Numbered from the stretch's first letter, positions 34,916 through 44,759 are shown. The stretch is DNA of 64,000 bases from an uncultured Mollicutes bacterium (GCA_900539865.1 UQDS01000002.1:62001-126000); one strand, 5' to 3'. The notes: generated by a model from the sequence alone, not told the origin. A program made the numbers and translations.

Positions 34916-35413
34916 TTAATTTTCATCCTTTAATATACATACTTGACTATAAACAATAATCGCACGTTCTTGACCGACTTCTGCAAGACCTTCTCCTGTA
35001 TTAAAATGAACTGCCACACGATCTTTAGATATCGCAAGGAGTTGCGATAATGCAGTACGAATTTCTTCTCGATAATTCATCAATTTTGGTTTTTCTAAAT
35101 GAATATCTACTGTAACATTCTGTATCTTATAATGTAATTCGCGAATGGAATTCAGGGCGCTTTCCAAAATCATAACAGAATTCATATTCTTTGTTTTCTC
35201 AATGTTATCGGGGAAATAATAACCAATGTCATTTTTGCCAATAGAAGAGTATAATGCGTTGCTTAACGAGTGAAGCAATACATCCCCATCCGAATGAGCA
35301 TCCACTGTCTTATTCGAAGGAATTTTAACTGTGGATAAAAGAATATTTCCAGGCACATTTACCAAGCGATGAATGTCGTAACCAAACCCGGTGCGAATAT
35401 CAAAATTTATCAT
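34916..35413 (-). CDS. ispF: 2-C-methyl-D-erythritol 2,4-cyclodiphosphate synthase
   Basis: 165 residues. Zinc ligands Asp13 and His15 (GFGYDIHRL) and His48 (HSDGDVLLHSL) are intact. The C-terminal substrate region, usually KATTTEKLGF..GRxEGIA, reads VHFNTGEGLAEVGQERAI here, keeping the glutamate but losing the lysine and the GR-EGIA loop. It is thus a divergent but plausible IspF, acting after IspD and IspE in the MEP pathway. Two bases after the ychF stop; argS starts two bases from its stop region. Confidence 0.88.
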   Translation of the reverse strand: MINFDIRTGFGYDIHRLVNVPGNILLSTVKIPSNKTVDAHSDGDVLLHSLSNALYSSIGKNDIGYYFPDNIEKTKNMNSVMILESALNSIRELHYKIQNVTVDIHLEKPKLMNYREEIRTALSQLLAISKDRVAVHFNTGEGLAEVGQERAIIVYSQVCILKDEN

Positions 35414-35415
35414 AC

Positions 35416-36531
35416 TTACTTTTTCTTTGCGGCAGAACGAATAAAGAGAATGTCTCCATCTTTGACAAGATAATCCTTTCCTACCGTTTGCATTTTTCCT
35501 GCTTCTTTTACCGCTAACTCAGTTCCAAGACGAATTAAATCATCATAAGAATAAACTTCTGCTTTCAAAAAGAACTTTTGGAAATCTGAGTGAATAACTC
35601 CCGCACACTCGGGGGCAGTATATCCCTTATGGAAGGTCCACGCTCTCACTTCATCTTCACCACCAGTGAAGAAAGTACGTAGTCCAAGAATGTGGTATGC
35701 GGCAAAAGTAACTTTGTCCAAACCTGTTTGATTTGTGCCGAGGCTTTCAAGATACTCCCTTCTTTCTTCCGAAGATATGTGCGAGAGTTCTTCTTCCATT
35801 TTGGCAGAAACTGGTATGCATTCTGCACCTTGCTGATGAGCAAAATCAACCAATTGTGCAAAATATTTATTTGCCATCGGATCAGCATAGCTATCTTCAT
35901 CCACATTGCCAACATAAATGACAGGTTTCATTGTGATAAGATTGAATTCTTTGGCAATTTCTTGTTCATCGACAGAAAGAACAACATCCTTTGCCATTTG
36001 TTCATGCTGGAGTCCTTCTATCAATTTATGAAGGGCTGACACCTCTGTCAACGATTGTTTATCTTTCGTAGTAAGAGCCTTCCTCTCGATTTTTTCCAAA
36101 CGCTTGGTCATCACATCGATATCAGCGAGCATCAACTCTAAATTGACTTCCATCGCATCTGAAACGGGATCGACAGCTCTACCATTATATGTGAGAATTT
36201 CCGAGGAATCAAAGCAACGGACAACATGAATAATTGCATCTGTATTTCTAATATTCCCCAAGAATTGATTTCCTAAGCCTTCCCCTTTCGAAGCTCCTTT
36301 GATCAATCCGGCAATATCCGTAAATTCAAAAGTTGCTCGTACCGTTTTCTTAGGATTAAAAATTTTAACCAATTCATCTACACGAGGATCGTTAACTTCT
36401 ACAACACCCGTGTTAGGATCAATAGTGGCAAAGGGATAATTTTCCGCTAAAATATCACTATTTGTGATTGCGTTGAACAATGTCGATTTACCAACATTAG
36501 GCAATCCAACAATACCTGCAGTTAAACTCAT
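35416..36531 (-). CDS. ychF: YchF/Ola1 family ATPase
   Basis: 371 residues. P-loop GLPNVGKST at 8-16, FEFTDIAGLIKGASKGEGLGNQFL truncated here as ADIAGLIKG-type switch II, and a C-terminal TGS domain (RAWTFHKGYTAPECAGVIHSD within limits). The specificity motif NVDE in place of NKxD (YVGNVDE) is the known reason YchF prefers ATP to GTP. It binds ribosomes and takes part in stress response. First gene of a tight ychF - ispF - argS unit. Confidence 0.96.
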   Translation of the reverse strand: MSLTAGIVGLPNVGKSTLFNAITNSDILAENYPFATIDPNTGVVEVNDPRVDELVKIFNPKKTVRATFEFTDIAGLIKGASKGEGLGNQFLGNIRNTDAIIHVVRCFDSSEILTYNGRAVDPVSDAMEVNLELMLADIDVMTKRLEKIERKALTTKDKQSLTEVSALHKLIEGLQHEQMAKDVVLSVDEQEIAKEFNLITMKPVIYVGNVDEDSYADPMANKYFAQLVDFAHQQGAECIPVSAKMEEELSHISSEERREYLESLGTNQTGLDKVTFAAYHILGLRTFFTGGEDEVRAWTFHKGYTAPECAGVIHSDFQKFFLKAEVYSYDDLIRLGTELAVKEAGKMQTVGKDYLVKDGDILFIRSAAKKK

Positions 36532-36578
36532 ACATTCTTCTTTCTATTCTTTGTCATACATTCCAAAGAAATTTTTAT

Positions 36579-38582
36579 CTATCTTTCCACATAAACGACC
36601 ATATCTTCTTTAGGAAGTATCGTCACAATATTCTTTTGCACACCTTCTTCAACAACATAAAGACGAGTATAGTTACCAAGAAGTTCTTGAATTGCACTCT
36701 CATAGCGAGCCAATTTCGAACCCGGAACAATTTTCATCATCTTATCCTCTTGTCCAGTTTCCTTAAACGTAAGAGTTATCGCTTTTGTCAATCGGCGAAT
36801 AAACTTTTTCTCCACAACACTTTCTTGATTGTCATTCACAACAGAAAGCGGGAGTTGTGCAAGACCGAGAGTATCAAAATCTTTATCTGTGACAGGAACC
36901 TTCGACGCCTCATCTAAATAAAGTCCATTATAAAGATAAGTGGCTCCATCGAGCGTTTGTTCACCCATAAAGTCAACACCCAAACTATCATAATCAACGA
37001 TGTCTTTCATATTGAAATACTGCGAATAAGTTAGATTGGGAACTTCTGTATAATTTCCATCGGCTGAAAGGTTTGCAAATGTTTTGACTTTAAAGGACCA
37101 CTGATAGAAAATTTTCAAATTTAAAGTAAAGTTTTCCATCGGCATATCCGTATTGATATTAACTATTTCTTTACCTTGTGTATCCAAAGAATAGAAATAT
37201 GTTGCATCTAAATGATTGTTTGTATCCTGTACCGACTCTAACGCTTTTTCAAAATCTGTCAAATAGGAAACAATGCTCTCACCCGGTTTCACCACAAAAG
37301 ATTTGTTTTCTAAACGAGTTCCTTCAAAGTTATCCGGATAATCATAATTTAAAGATAAAATCGGATAATCATCATAGACAGCTGTCAAAAGCAAATCGGT
37401 GTCAGGAAGAGGATGAATAAAATTAAAGACGCCTCCCTTTTCATCAACAAAGTAAAGGAAATCCCCACTGTCTTTCACTGGAAGATGGGCATCATAAAAC
37501 TCTGTTCCTAAAATATCGCCTTCGTAGTAATCAGAAAACGTTTCAGAAGTTAATCCATTGACCATTCCGCCTGCATAATCTAATACAACATTGATATGAT
37601 CATCCCATTTCAAATAAATATCCATATCATTATCCATAATGGAGGAATTTAAGGATATCGGATTTTTAAAGGCCGGATCGGTATAAAAACCAGCAAATCG
37701 ATGTTCTTTTGTCTCGACTGGATAATAGCGATAGCCTGTCGCTTCAGCGCCAAAATCAATTCCTAAATCACGTTTAATCTGAGCGATTAAATTTTGTGAA
37801 AAATCCACTTCTTTCGTTTGGAATGATTGATCTGAAACACCATCTAAATTGTAATGAATAGTAATTTTAGGATCTTTTTTCCAATGAGCATACAGCGTAA
37901 AACTCTCTTGATCTAAAGGTCTTGGGAATACCATGTTTCCTTCAGAAAAAGCTGTATTATCAAATTTGTAAACACCTTTTTCTTGTGTGACATCTAACTG
38001 ATAATATGTTTCTTTATTCTCGTTTTGTACGGCCTTCAACGGGTATTCGGTATACCAATATTCAAAGGTGAGATGAGATCCGTCCGCTTTTGCAGTTGGA
38101 AGAGCATCTGTTGAAATTGGTTTATTGACATATCCATGTAAATTTTGACCTTTGAATGACTCCGGATTTTTCTCTGGTTCAACTAAAATACCATTTTGAG
38201 AAGCCGCCTCAGTTAAATCAAAAGAAAGAGTCACTAACTTTTCATAATAAGCATACAAAGTATCCTCAACATAGGGATAATGAAAATAATATTTACCATC
38301 AGTCTCATCAAATTGCTTGCTGACGATTCGATAAGAACCATCTTCTTTCTTTTCACGCCATCCTACAAATTCATATCCTTCTTTTGTAGGATCGGGAATA
38401 TCAACTTCAACTTTTGCACCTGCTGGTCCCACTAATTCCATCGTATTAAAATCAGCCGGAAAAGAGCCACCATTGAGATCAAAAATGATCTTCCCCATCA
38501 ACTTGTTTCCACAAGAAGAAAGCGGCGCAATCATAGTCAAACAGGTCATAGAAACTAAAAGTTTTTTATTAAAGCTATGCAT
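36579..38582 (-). CDS. Lipoprotein with InlB-type (Listeria-Bacteroides) beta repeats
   Basis: 667 residues from ATG 38582, with AAAGGAGG seven bases upstream; a longer frame is unlikely. Signal peptide with lipobox LSSC (Cys24). Surface beta-grasp repeats are seen: IIFDLNGGSF ... EGYEFVGWREK, then IHYNLDGVSD ... HRFAGFYTDPAFKNP, and VVLDYAGGMVNG with many Y-A-Y-type turns. Such repeats build stalks or adhesion modules in internalin-like proteins. No catalytic domain visible. It follows pnp on the same strand after a strong hairpin. Confidence 0.82.
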   Translation of the reverse strand: MHSFNKKLLVSMTCLTMIAPLSSCGNKLMGKIIFDLNGGSFPADFNTMELVGPAGAKVEVDIPDPTKEGYEFVGWREKKEDGSYRIVSKQFDETDGKYYFHYPYVEDTLYAYYEKLVTLSFDLTEAASQNGILVEPEKNPESFKGQNLHGYVNKPISTDALPTAKADGSHLTFEYWYTEYPLKAVQNENKETYYQLDVTQEKGVYKFDNTAFSEGNMVFPRPLDQESFTLYAHWKKDPKITIHYNLDGVSDQSFQTKEVDFSQNLIAQIKRDLGIDFGAEATGYRYYPVETKEHRFAGFYTDPAFKNPISLNSSIMDNDMDIYLKWDDHINVVLDYAGGMVNGLTSETFSDYYEGDILGTEFYDAHLPVKDSGDFLYFVDEKGGVFNFIHPLPDTDLLLTAVYDDYPILSLNYDYPDNFEGTRLENKSFVVKPGESIVSYLTDFEKALESVQDTNNHLDATYFYSLDTQGKEIVNINTDMPMENFTLNLKIFYQWSFKVKTFANLSADGNYTEVPNLTYSQYFNMKDIVDYDSLGVDFMGEQTLDGATYLYNGLYLDEASKVPVTDKDFDTLGLAQLPLSVVNDNQESVVEKKFIRRLTKAITLTFKETGQEDKMMKIVPGSKLARYESAIQELLGNYTRLYVVEEGVQKNIVTILPKEDMVVYVER

Positions 38583-38616
38583 TGATAACCCCTCCTTTGA
38601 CAATAATCAGAGAATA

Positions 38617-38646
38617 ACTTCCTCGTGCATTAACGCACGAGGAAGT
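38617..38646 (-). terminator. Strong hairpin after pnp
   Basis: Perfect 12-bp GC-rich stem ACTTCCTCGTGC/GCACGAGGAAGT, loop of six. On the reverse strand no T run follows, so it may be an RNA 3'-end guard or processing site and only a weak terminator. Confidence 0.6.
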
Positions 38647-38659
38647 GAAAAAAGAAATT

Positions 38660-40894
38660 CTATTTATGTTCGCGACGCGGTTTGCGATCTTGACGAGGAG
38701 CGCGTTCCGGGCGTTCAACATAACCTTCTGGTTTCGGAAGGAATTCGCGATGAGATACATCGACTCTACCTTGAGCATCGATTCCAGTGATGATAACTTT
38801 GAGTGTATCACCAAGGTTGCAGACATCTTCAACTTTTTCAACACGTTTCCAATCTAATTTAGAAATGTGACATAAAGCATCAGTGTTTCCGAAGAGATTG
38901 ACAAAGCAACCATAAGATTCAACGCGAACAACTTTCGCATCATAGACTTCACCAACTTCGGGAACTTTAGCAATAGACATAATCATGCCATAGGCTTTTT
39001 CAATCATATCTTTGTGGACGGAATAAAGAATAACTCTACCATCATCATTAATATCAATTTTGACATCTTTGTTGCATTCATCAATGATACCGTTAATCAC
39101 CTTGCCTTGCGAGCCGATAACTTCACGGATCTTGTCTGTTGCGATTTCAAATCTCTTCATCTTCAAAGCATAATCAGAGAGTTCTCTTCTCGGCTCCGGA
39201 ATTGCCGCGAGCATGACGTCAAGAATTTGTTTTCTTGCCGGTTTTGCTTGATAGAGAGCTTCACGCAAAATTTCTTTGGTGATACCACGGATTTTAATAT
39301 CCATCTGTAATGCAGTGATACCATTTGGAGTACCCGCAACTTTAAAGTCCATATCGCCAAGGTGATCTTCCATACCCTGGATGTCAGTGAGAATGGTATA
39401 AGGATGATTGCCATCCAACGGACCAGAAGTGATCAAACCCATCGCAATACCAGAAACAGGTGCTTTTAAAGGAACACCAGCATCCATCAAAGCCATGCAA
39501 GAAGCACAAATAGAAGCCTGTGAAGAAGAACCGTTAGATTCGCAAACATCAGCAACACAACGAATGGTATAAGGGAATTCTTCTTCGGAAGGAATGACAT
39601 AACTCAAAGCTCTTTCGCCAAGATTACCATGACCGATTTCACGGCGACCGGGAGTACCCATTCTACCAAGTTCGCCAACAGAGAAAGGCGGGAAATTGTA
39701 ATGATGCATCCATCTCTTAGTAGTATCACCAGTGATATCATCGAGAATTTGAGCATCATCTAAGGAACCTAAAGTACAAGCGGAAATTACTTGTGTTTGA
39801 CCACGAGTAAACATCGCAGAGCCATGAGCTCTAGCTAAGAGGTGAACCTGAGCATCTAAAGGACGAATTTCGTCTGTTTTTCTTCCATCCGGACGCACTT
39901 TGTCAACAGTGATCAATCTGCGAACTTCATTTCTAACAACAATTTCTAAAACTTCTTTCGCCTCGTTCACAGCAAGATCATGTGCCTGCGTTGTTTCATA
40001 TTTTTCACCAGTTAAGAAGTTTGCTTGATCAACTAAATCAATCACTTCTTTTTCTAAGGCGTCAATCGTATTTTGTCTTTCAAGTTTATCAAAGATAGAA
40101 ACTGCTTTGATAATTCTATTTTCTGTTGTTTCGCTTTGACCTTCCGCGATATAATTTCTACATTTTGCAGCAAATTCTTCATCAATATGATAGATGTTAA
40201 GAGGTCTCTTTTCCTTACCGCAAGCAGCGACAATTTCCTTCTGGAAAGCACAAAGCTGCTTGATAGCTTCATGACCAAACATCAAAGCTTCTAACATATC
40301 ATCTTCGCTAACTTCTGCTGCGCCAGCTTCAACCATGTTAATTGCTTTTTCTGTACCAGCAACAGAAAGATTTATATCCGAACGTTCCATCTCATCCTGT
40401 GTGGGGTTGATAATAAGCTGACCATCCACTCTACCGACATGAACACCAGCAATCGGACCTTCAAACGGGATGTCGGAAACACAAAGTGCTAAAGAAGCAC
40501 CAAACATTGCTGTCATATCAGTGCAAGCATCCGGATCAGCAGACATCACCTGACAAGTGATCTGAGTTTCGTTAACATATCCTTCCGGGAACATCGGACG
40601 AATCGGACGGTCAATCAAACGAGAAATCAAAGTTTCTCTTGTAGACTGTCTTCCTTCTCTTCTTAAGAAAGAACCAGGGATTTTACCAGCCGCATACTGA
40701 CGTTCAAAATAATTGACCGTAAGCGGGAAGAAATCCTGACCTAACTTAGCTTCTTTTGCGCCACAAACAGCACAAAGAACGGCGGTATCGTTAAATTTAA
40801 CAAAAACAGAACCGTCAGCCTGTTTTGCGATTTCTCCGGTCTCAACAGTGAGATTCTTGCCGAAGAAATCTAAAGAAAACACTTCTTTTGACAT
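38660..40894 (-). CDS. pnp: Polynucleotide phosphorylase
   Basis: 744 residues. Two RNase PH domains (for example KIPGSFLRREGRQSTRE in the first, MGLITSGP and TDIQGMEDHLGDMDFK in the second), then a KH domain (IREVIGSQGKVINGI near 565) and an S1 domain (GEVYDAKVVRVESYGCFV near 635), ending in an Arg/Lys-rich tail. It degrades RNA phosphorolytically from the 3' end as part of the degradosome. AGAGGT precedes the ATG. A 308-bp AT-rich spacer lies upstream. Confidence 0.97.
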   Translation of the reverse strand: MSKEVFSLDFFGKNLTVETGEIAKQADGSVFVKFNDTAVLCAVCGAKEAKLGQDFFPLTVNYFERQYAAGKIPGSFLRREGRQSTRETLISRLIDRPIRPMFPEGYVNETQITCQVMSADPDACTDMTAMFGASLALCVSDIPFEGPIAGVHVGRVDGQLIINPTQDEMERSDINLSVAGTEKAINMVEAGAAEVSEDDMLEALMFGHEAIKQLCAFQKEIVAACGKEKRPLNIYHIDEEFAAKCRNYIAEGQSETTENRIIKAVSIFDKLERQNTIDALEKEVIDLVDQANFLTGEKYETTQAHDLAVNEAKEVLEIVVRNEVRRLITVDKVRPDGRKTDEIRPLDAQVHLLARAHGSAMFTRGQTQVISACTLGSLDDAQILDDITGDTTKRWMHHYNFPPFSVGELGRMGTPGRREIGHGNLGERALSYVIPSEEEFPYTIRCVADVCESNGSSSQASICASCMALMDAGVPLKAPVSGIAMGLITSGPLDGNHPYTILTDIQGMEDHLGDMDFKVAGTPNGITALQMDIKIRGITKEILREALYQAKPARKQILDVMLAAIPEPRRELSDYALKMKRFEIATDKIREVIGSQGKVINGIIDECNKDVKIDINDDGRVILYSVHKDMIEKAYGMIMSIAKVPEVGEVYDAKVVRVESYGCFVNLFGNTDALCHISKLDWKRVEKVEDVCNLGDTLKVIITGIDAQGRVDVSHREFLPKPEGYVERPERAPRQDRKPRREHK

Positions 40895-41202
40895 TTCTTT
40901 TACCTCTTTAATATCTTTGTAATTGTATCATATAAAAATAATATTTAGTACTAAAATATATATAAATATATATATACCGTTTTCTTCTTATCTCACATAT
41001 TGTTCATCTTCAAAAGATGTTAATAAAAATATTATTCTATTTTTCGGGATTTTTATCGTTTTTTACTAAATTTTAAAAGAATAGAAGAAATTGAGATTAT
41101 AACAACACTCTTCTAATTTTGATTCTCAAAAAGCCAAAAGGTGTACAATGTGGTATTTTATATATTAGACATATCGATAAAAACCGGAAAGGAGATCTTT
41201 AC
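40895..41202. other. Divergent regulatory spacer between pnp and the M32 peptidase gene
   Basis: 308 bp, highly AT-rich, with TA-repeat tract at about 40955-40975. It holds a TACAAT for pnp (reverse, 40922-40927) and a TTGATT...TACAAT pair (41119-41149, spacer 19) for the forward gene. No gene or stable structured RNA was recognised. Confidence 0.5.
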
Positions 41203-42720
41203 ATGAACAACAATGCAAATCTTTTAACGCTTTATTCTTTACTCAGTCAGATTGAATTATATAAGCACACCATAGAAGTTTTAAACTACGATATGGAAAC
41301 CGCAGTCCCACCAAAAGGAATGATTGACGATGCCGATGGCATATCATTCTTCAGCGCTAAAATCTTCGAAATCGAAAAAAGCGCAGACTATATCGATGCA
41401 GTAACTTCACTTTATCAAAACGACTTAGCAACGCTTGATGAATACAATAAACGACTTGTAACCTTGTTATATCGAAACATTGAAAAAGATAAAAAAGTCA
41501 CACCTGAATTGCACCAAGAAATGACAAAACTCTTCAATGAAGCATATATAACTTGGATCGATGCCAAGGCAAAAAATAGTTATCCTATTTTTAAAAACAC
41601 ATTAAAAAACATTGCTGATATTGAAAAAAAGAGAATTTCTTTACGCGATAATTACAATCCTCAAAAGCCCTACGATTCTTTATTTTCTGACTATGAAGAA
41701 GGATTTGATTCCGAAGATTTAGATCAATTCTTTGACGAACTAGAAAAAGGAATTGTTCCTTTGGTTAAGAAAATTAAAAATTCCAATTACACGCCTCGAC
41801 ATGATTTCTTGCATAGACCAGTAAGTATCAGCAAACAAGAACGTTTTTCAAAAGAACTTTTAAAGTTTAACGGCTTTGACTTTGAACGCGGATCTCTTTC
41901 TACGACCGAACATCCATTCACCGCTCAACTTTCTTATAATGATACCCGCGTTACCACACATTATTACGAAACAAACTTTATTTCCAATATGTACTCCATC
42001 ATTCACGAGGGAGGACACGCCCTCTTTGGTCAAAATATACCAGAAGAAGTTTTTACAAAACACCTTGGAGAAGGATCTCTTTCCATGGCAAAACACGAAT
42101 CTGTCTCAAGATTTTATGAAAATGTCATCGGAAGAAGTAAAGAATATATCCACGCTATCTACCCCCTTTTCAAGGAAATATTCAGTGAAGAATTCTCCGA
42201 TGTCAGTGAACAAGATTTATACGAGGGAGTAAACTATGTCGACTTAAACAATTCTATCCGCACGGAGGCGGATGAATTAACCTACTCGCTCCATATTATC
42301 ATTCGTTATCGACTAGAGAAAAAGATTTTGGAAGGAAAAGCAGACATCGAACATTTAGATCAAGAATGGAATCTCCTTACAAAAGAAATCTTAGATATTG
42401 ATAACATCGATGCCTCTACTGGCATCTTACAAGATGTTCATTGGACCTCTGGTTTCGGTTACTTCCCCACCTACGCCTTAGGAAATGCTCTGAATTGTAT
42501 TTATGTCAAACGCATGTGCAAAGAAATTGATTTCAACAAGGTCGTATCTGAAGGTAAAATGAATATCATCTTAAATTGGATGAAAGAAAATGTTTTTAAA
42601 AAAGCCTCTCTTCTTGATACGAAAGAATGGATTGAAAATATCTCCGGTGAGAGCTTCTCGGCAAAAGACTATATCGATTATCTCACTGCCAAATTCAGTG
42701 AAATATATCATCTAAACTAG
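41203..42720 (+). CDS. M32 family carboxypeptidase
   Basis: 505 residues from ATG 41203 with AAAGGAG nine bases upstream. The zinc site HEGGH is in SIIHEGGHALFGQ, with the downstream glutamate in GSLSMAKHESVSRFYENV, the M32 pattern. These cytoplasmic metallocarboxypeptidases trim residues from the C-terminus of peptides, except after proline. It is 13 bp ahead of an M3 peptidase gene, so the two likely form one peptide-degradation operon. Confidence 0.93.
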   Translation: MNNNANLLTLYSLLSQIELYKHTIEVLNYDMETAVPPKGMIDDADGISFFSAKIFEIEKSADYIDAVTSLYQNDLATLDEYNKRLVTLLYRNIEKDKKVTPELHQEMTKLFNEAYITWIDAKAKNSYPIFKNTLKNIADIEKKRISLRDNYNPQKPYDSLFSDYEEGFDSEDLDQFFDELEKGIVPLVKKIKNSNYTPRHDFLHRPVSISKQERFSKELLKFNGFDFERGSLSTTEHPFTAQLSYNDTRVTTHYYETNFISNMYSIIHEGGHALFGQNIPEEVFTKHLGEGSLSMAKHESVSRFYENVIGRSKEYIHAIYPLFKEIFSEEFSDVSEQDLYEGVNYVDLNNSIRTEADELTYSLHIIIRYRLEKKILEGKADIEHLDQEWNLLTKEILDIDNIDASTGILQDVHWTSGFGYFPTYALGNALNCIYVKRMCKEIDFNKVVSEGKMNIILNWMKENVFKKASLLDTKEWIENISGESFSAKDYIDYLTAKFSEIYHLN

Positions 42721-42733
42721 AAAGGATAACATT

Positions 42734-44467
42734 ATGATTCAACATTTCAACAGCGATTTTAAAAATCTAGAAGACATTAAAATTGAGCGCCCTGATAAAA
42801 ATGAAATCATTCGCGCCATTTCTGAATTAGACACTCGTCTTAACAACGCACAAAACGGAGAAGATGCAGTTCAAGTTGTCAAAGACTACTTCGCTTTAAG
42901 CGATGATATCGCCTCTGCCTTTTCCCTTATCAACATTCATCACACCATCAATACTGCCGATGAATATTATTCCGATTTAAATGATCTCATGGATGAGATT
43001 TCCCCCAGCATCAACGAGGCCACAAATCAATTCGACAAAGATTTTTACAATTCCAAATTCCGCGACGATCTCGTCGCTGCTTTCGGAAGTCTTTACTTTG
43101 AACAAGTCGCCTTATCTATGAAGACTTTCAACAGTGAAATTGTTCCGGATTTAGTAGAGGAAAACAAACTGGTATCTGAGTATACAAATCTTCTCGCCTC
43201 TGCCCTCATCGAATACAATGGTCAAAAATATTCTCTTCCTCAAATGGGTAAGTTCACCAAATCTATGGATCGCAATGTAAGAAGAGAGGCTAGCTTAAAA
43301 GTCAATGAATTTTACAGCGCTAACGACGAAAAAATCGGTGAAATCTATACACGCATGGTGGAAGTAAGAACAAAAATCGCTAGAAAACTCGGTTATCAAA
43401 ACTTCCTTCAATTGGGTTATGATCGCATGGGAAGACTCGATTGGACACCAGAAGATGCAAAAGAATACCGTCAGAAAATTTTAACCTATATCGTTCCGCT
43501 CTCTAACCAAATTTTCCAGGCACAAAAAAAACGCTTAGGCTATGGTGAAGACACTCGTTATTACGACTATGCAATCTTTTATAAATCAGGTGACCCTACG
43601 CCAAAAGGTAGTCCCGATCAATTGATTGATGCCGCAAGAAAGATGTATGCGGAACTCTCCCCGGTTGCCAGCACATATTTCAATTTCATGGTCGAACATA
43701 ATTGCATGGATGTCATCGCCAAAGCAAACAAGGCTGGCGGTGGTTACATGGACTATATTCCGAGTTTAAAAACCGCATTTATTTTTTCTAATTTTAATGG
43801 TACAAGCGGTGATGTTGATGTTCTCACTCATGAATTCGGCCACTCCTTGCAGGGATTTCTCGGCGCCGAAAACACCATTGTCCCTTCCTATCGTTCCCCT
43901 GGTATGGAATGTTGCGAAATGCATTCAATGAGCATGGAGTATCTAACTTACCCTTGGATGAATCTCTTCTTTAAAGAAGACACGGAAAAATACCTGTATG
44001 AACATCTTTGTGACGCCATCACTTTCATCCCCTATGGTTGTATTATCGACGCTTTCCAAACACATTGTTACGAACACCCTGAATTGACTCACAGTCAACG
44101 AAAAGCATATTTCCGCCAATTAGAAAGAACTTATTTACCCCATCGTCAATATCAAGACAGCCCTTATTTAGAAAGCGGCGGTTTCTGGGAAAAACAAATG
44201 CACATTTTCCAATGCCCTTTATACTATCTTGACTATACGATCGCTCAAGTTGTCGCTTTAGAATTCTTCACAGAAGCAAACCGCGATCACAAAAAAGCAT
44301 TTGAAAAATATCTCGCCTTTGATCGTCTTGGTGGAACTTTACCTTTCCGTGCCCTCTTAAACAAAGCCGCTATCGACAACCCAATGGACGGCGACACTCT
44401 CAAACGCGTTTCCGAAGAAATCATGAACTATCTTTCCACTTTTGATCTTTCTAAATTAGATCGTTAA
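42734..44467 (+). CDS. M3 family oligoendopeptidase
   Basis: 577 residues, no signal peptide. The zinc motif HEFGH occurs in DVLTHEFGHSLQGFLGAEN, and the downstream Glu ligand in GMECCEMHSMSMEYL. It belongs to the PepF-like M3B branch but is distinct from the gene at 2756. It would cut mid-sized peptides, complementing the M32 enzyme just upstream. AGAAAGGATAA precedes the ATG. A long terminator follows, then the FMN riboswitch. Confidence 0.93.
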   Translation: MIQHFNSDFKNLEDIKIERPDKNEIIRAISELDTRLNNAQNGEDAVQVVKDYFALSDDIASAFSLINIHHTINTADEYYSDLNDLMDEISPSINEATNQFDKDFYNSKFRDDLVAAFGSLYFEQVALSMKTFNSEIVPDLVEENKLVSEYTNLLASALIEYNGQKYSLPQMGKFTKSMDRNVRREASLKVNEFYSANDEKIGEIYTRMVEVRTKIARKLGYQNFLQLGYDRMGRLDWTPEDAKEYRQKILTYIVPLSNQIFQAQKKRLGYGEDTRYYDYAIFYKSGDPTPKGSPDQLIDAARKMYAELSPVASTYFNFMVEHNCMDVIAKANKAGGGYMDYIPSLKTAFIFSNFNGTSGDVDVLTHEFGHSLQGFLGAENTIVPSYRSPGMECCEMHSMSMEYLTYPWMNLFFKEDTEKYLYEHLCDAITFIPYGCIIDAFQTHCYEHPELTHSQRKAYFRQLERTYLPHRQYQDSPYLESGGFWEKQMHIFQCPLYYLDYTIAQVVALEFFTEANRDHKKAFEKYLAFDRLGGTLPFRALLNKAAIDNPMDGDTLKRVSEEIMNYLSTFDLSKLDR

Positions 44468-44473
44468 TCAAGT

Positions 44474-44530
44474 AGTAAGAGACAATGTTTCAACTCTTTA
44501 TTTCTTCCACATTGTCTCTTACTTTTTTCT
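44474..44530 (+). terminator. Terminator of the peptidase operon
   Basis: Two perfect 15-bp arms (AGTAAGAGACAATGT / ACATTGTCTCTTACT) with a 20-base loop, followed by a T run. Confidence 0.8.
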
Positions 44531-44552
44531 TTTCATATTCGTTTTTCTTTGT

Positions 44553-44558
44553 TATAAT
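44553..44558 (+). promoter_or_regulatory. -10 box of the FMN riboswitch transcript
   Basis: TATAAT ten bases before the riboswitch; the -35 region (TTTTCA area near 44530) is poor. Confidence 0.6.
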
Positions 44559-44561
44559 GAA

Positions 44562-44683
44562 CATGCGATTCAGGGAAAGGTGAAATTCCTTCTCGGCGGT
44601 ATACCCCGCAAGAAACTTTTGTTTCAGGATCTGGTGAAATTCCAGGGGCGACAGTAAAGGCTGGATGGAAGAATGGCAATATG
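44562..44683 (+). promoter_or_regulatory. FMN riboswitch (RFN element) controlling ribU
   Basis: Conserved RFN segments occur in order: CAGGGAAAGGTGAAATTCC, CGGCGGTATACCCCGCAAG, GATCTGGTGAAATTCCAGGG, GCGACAGTAAAGGCTGGATGG and GAAGAATG. Together they are diagnostic. FMN binding favours the terminator at 44712, shutting off the riboflavin transporter. An aptamer segment GTTTCAGG (44621-44628) is identical to the 3' arm of that terminator, so it can pair with the terminator's 5' arm as an antiterminator. Confidence 0.95.
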
Positions 44684-44711
44684 ATTTTTTTCATATCACC
44701 TTACTTTTTTT

Positions 44712-44740
44712 AACCTGAAACGCGTGTTTCAGGTTTTTTT
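44712..44740 (+). terminator. Riboswitch expression-platform terminator
   Basis: Stem AACCTGAAAC/GTTTCAGGTT followed by seven T, between the FMN aptamer and ribU. Confidence 0.9.
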
Positions 44741-44759
44741 ATTAACAGAAAGGTAATTT

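Noticed and set aside
2756..44467. The two M3 peptidases as a recent duplication
   Set aside because: Apart from the zinc motif the two sequences are too different; they belong to separate M3 branches.
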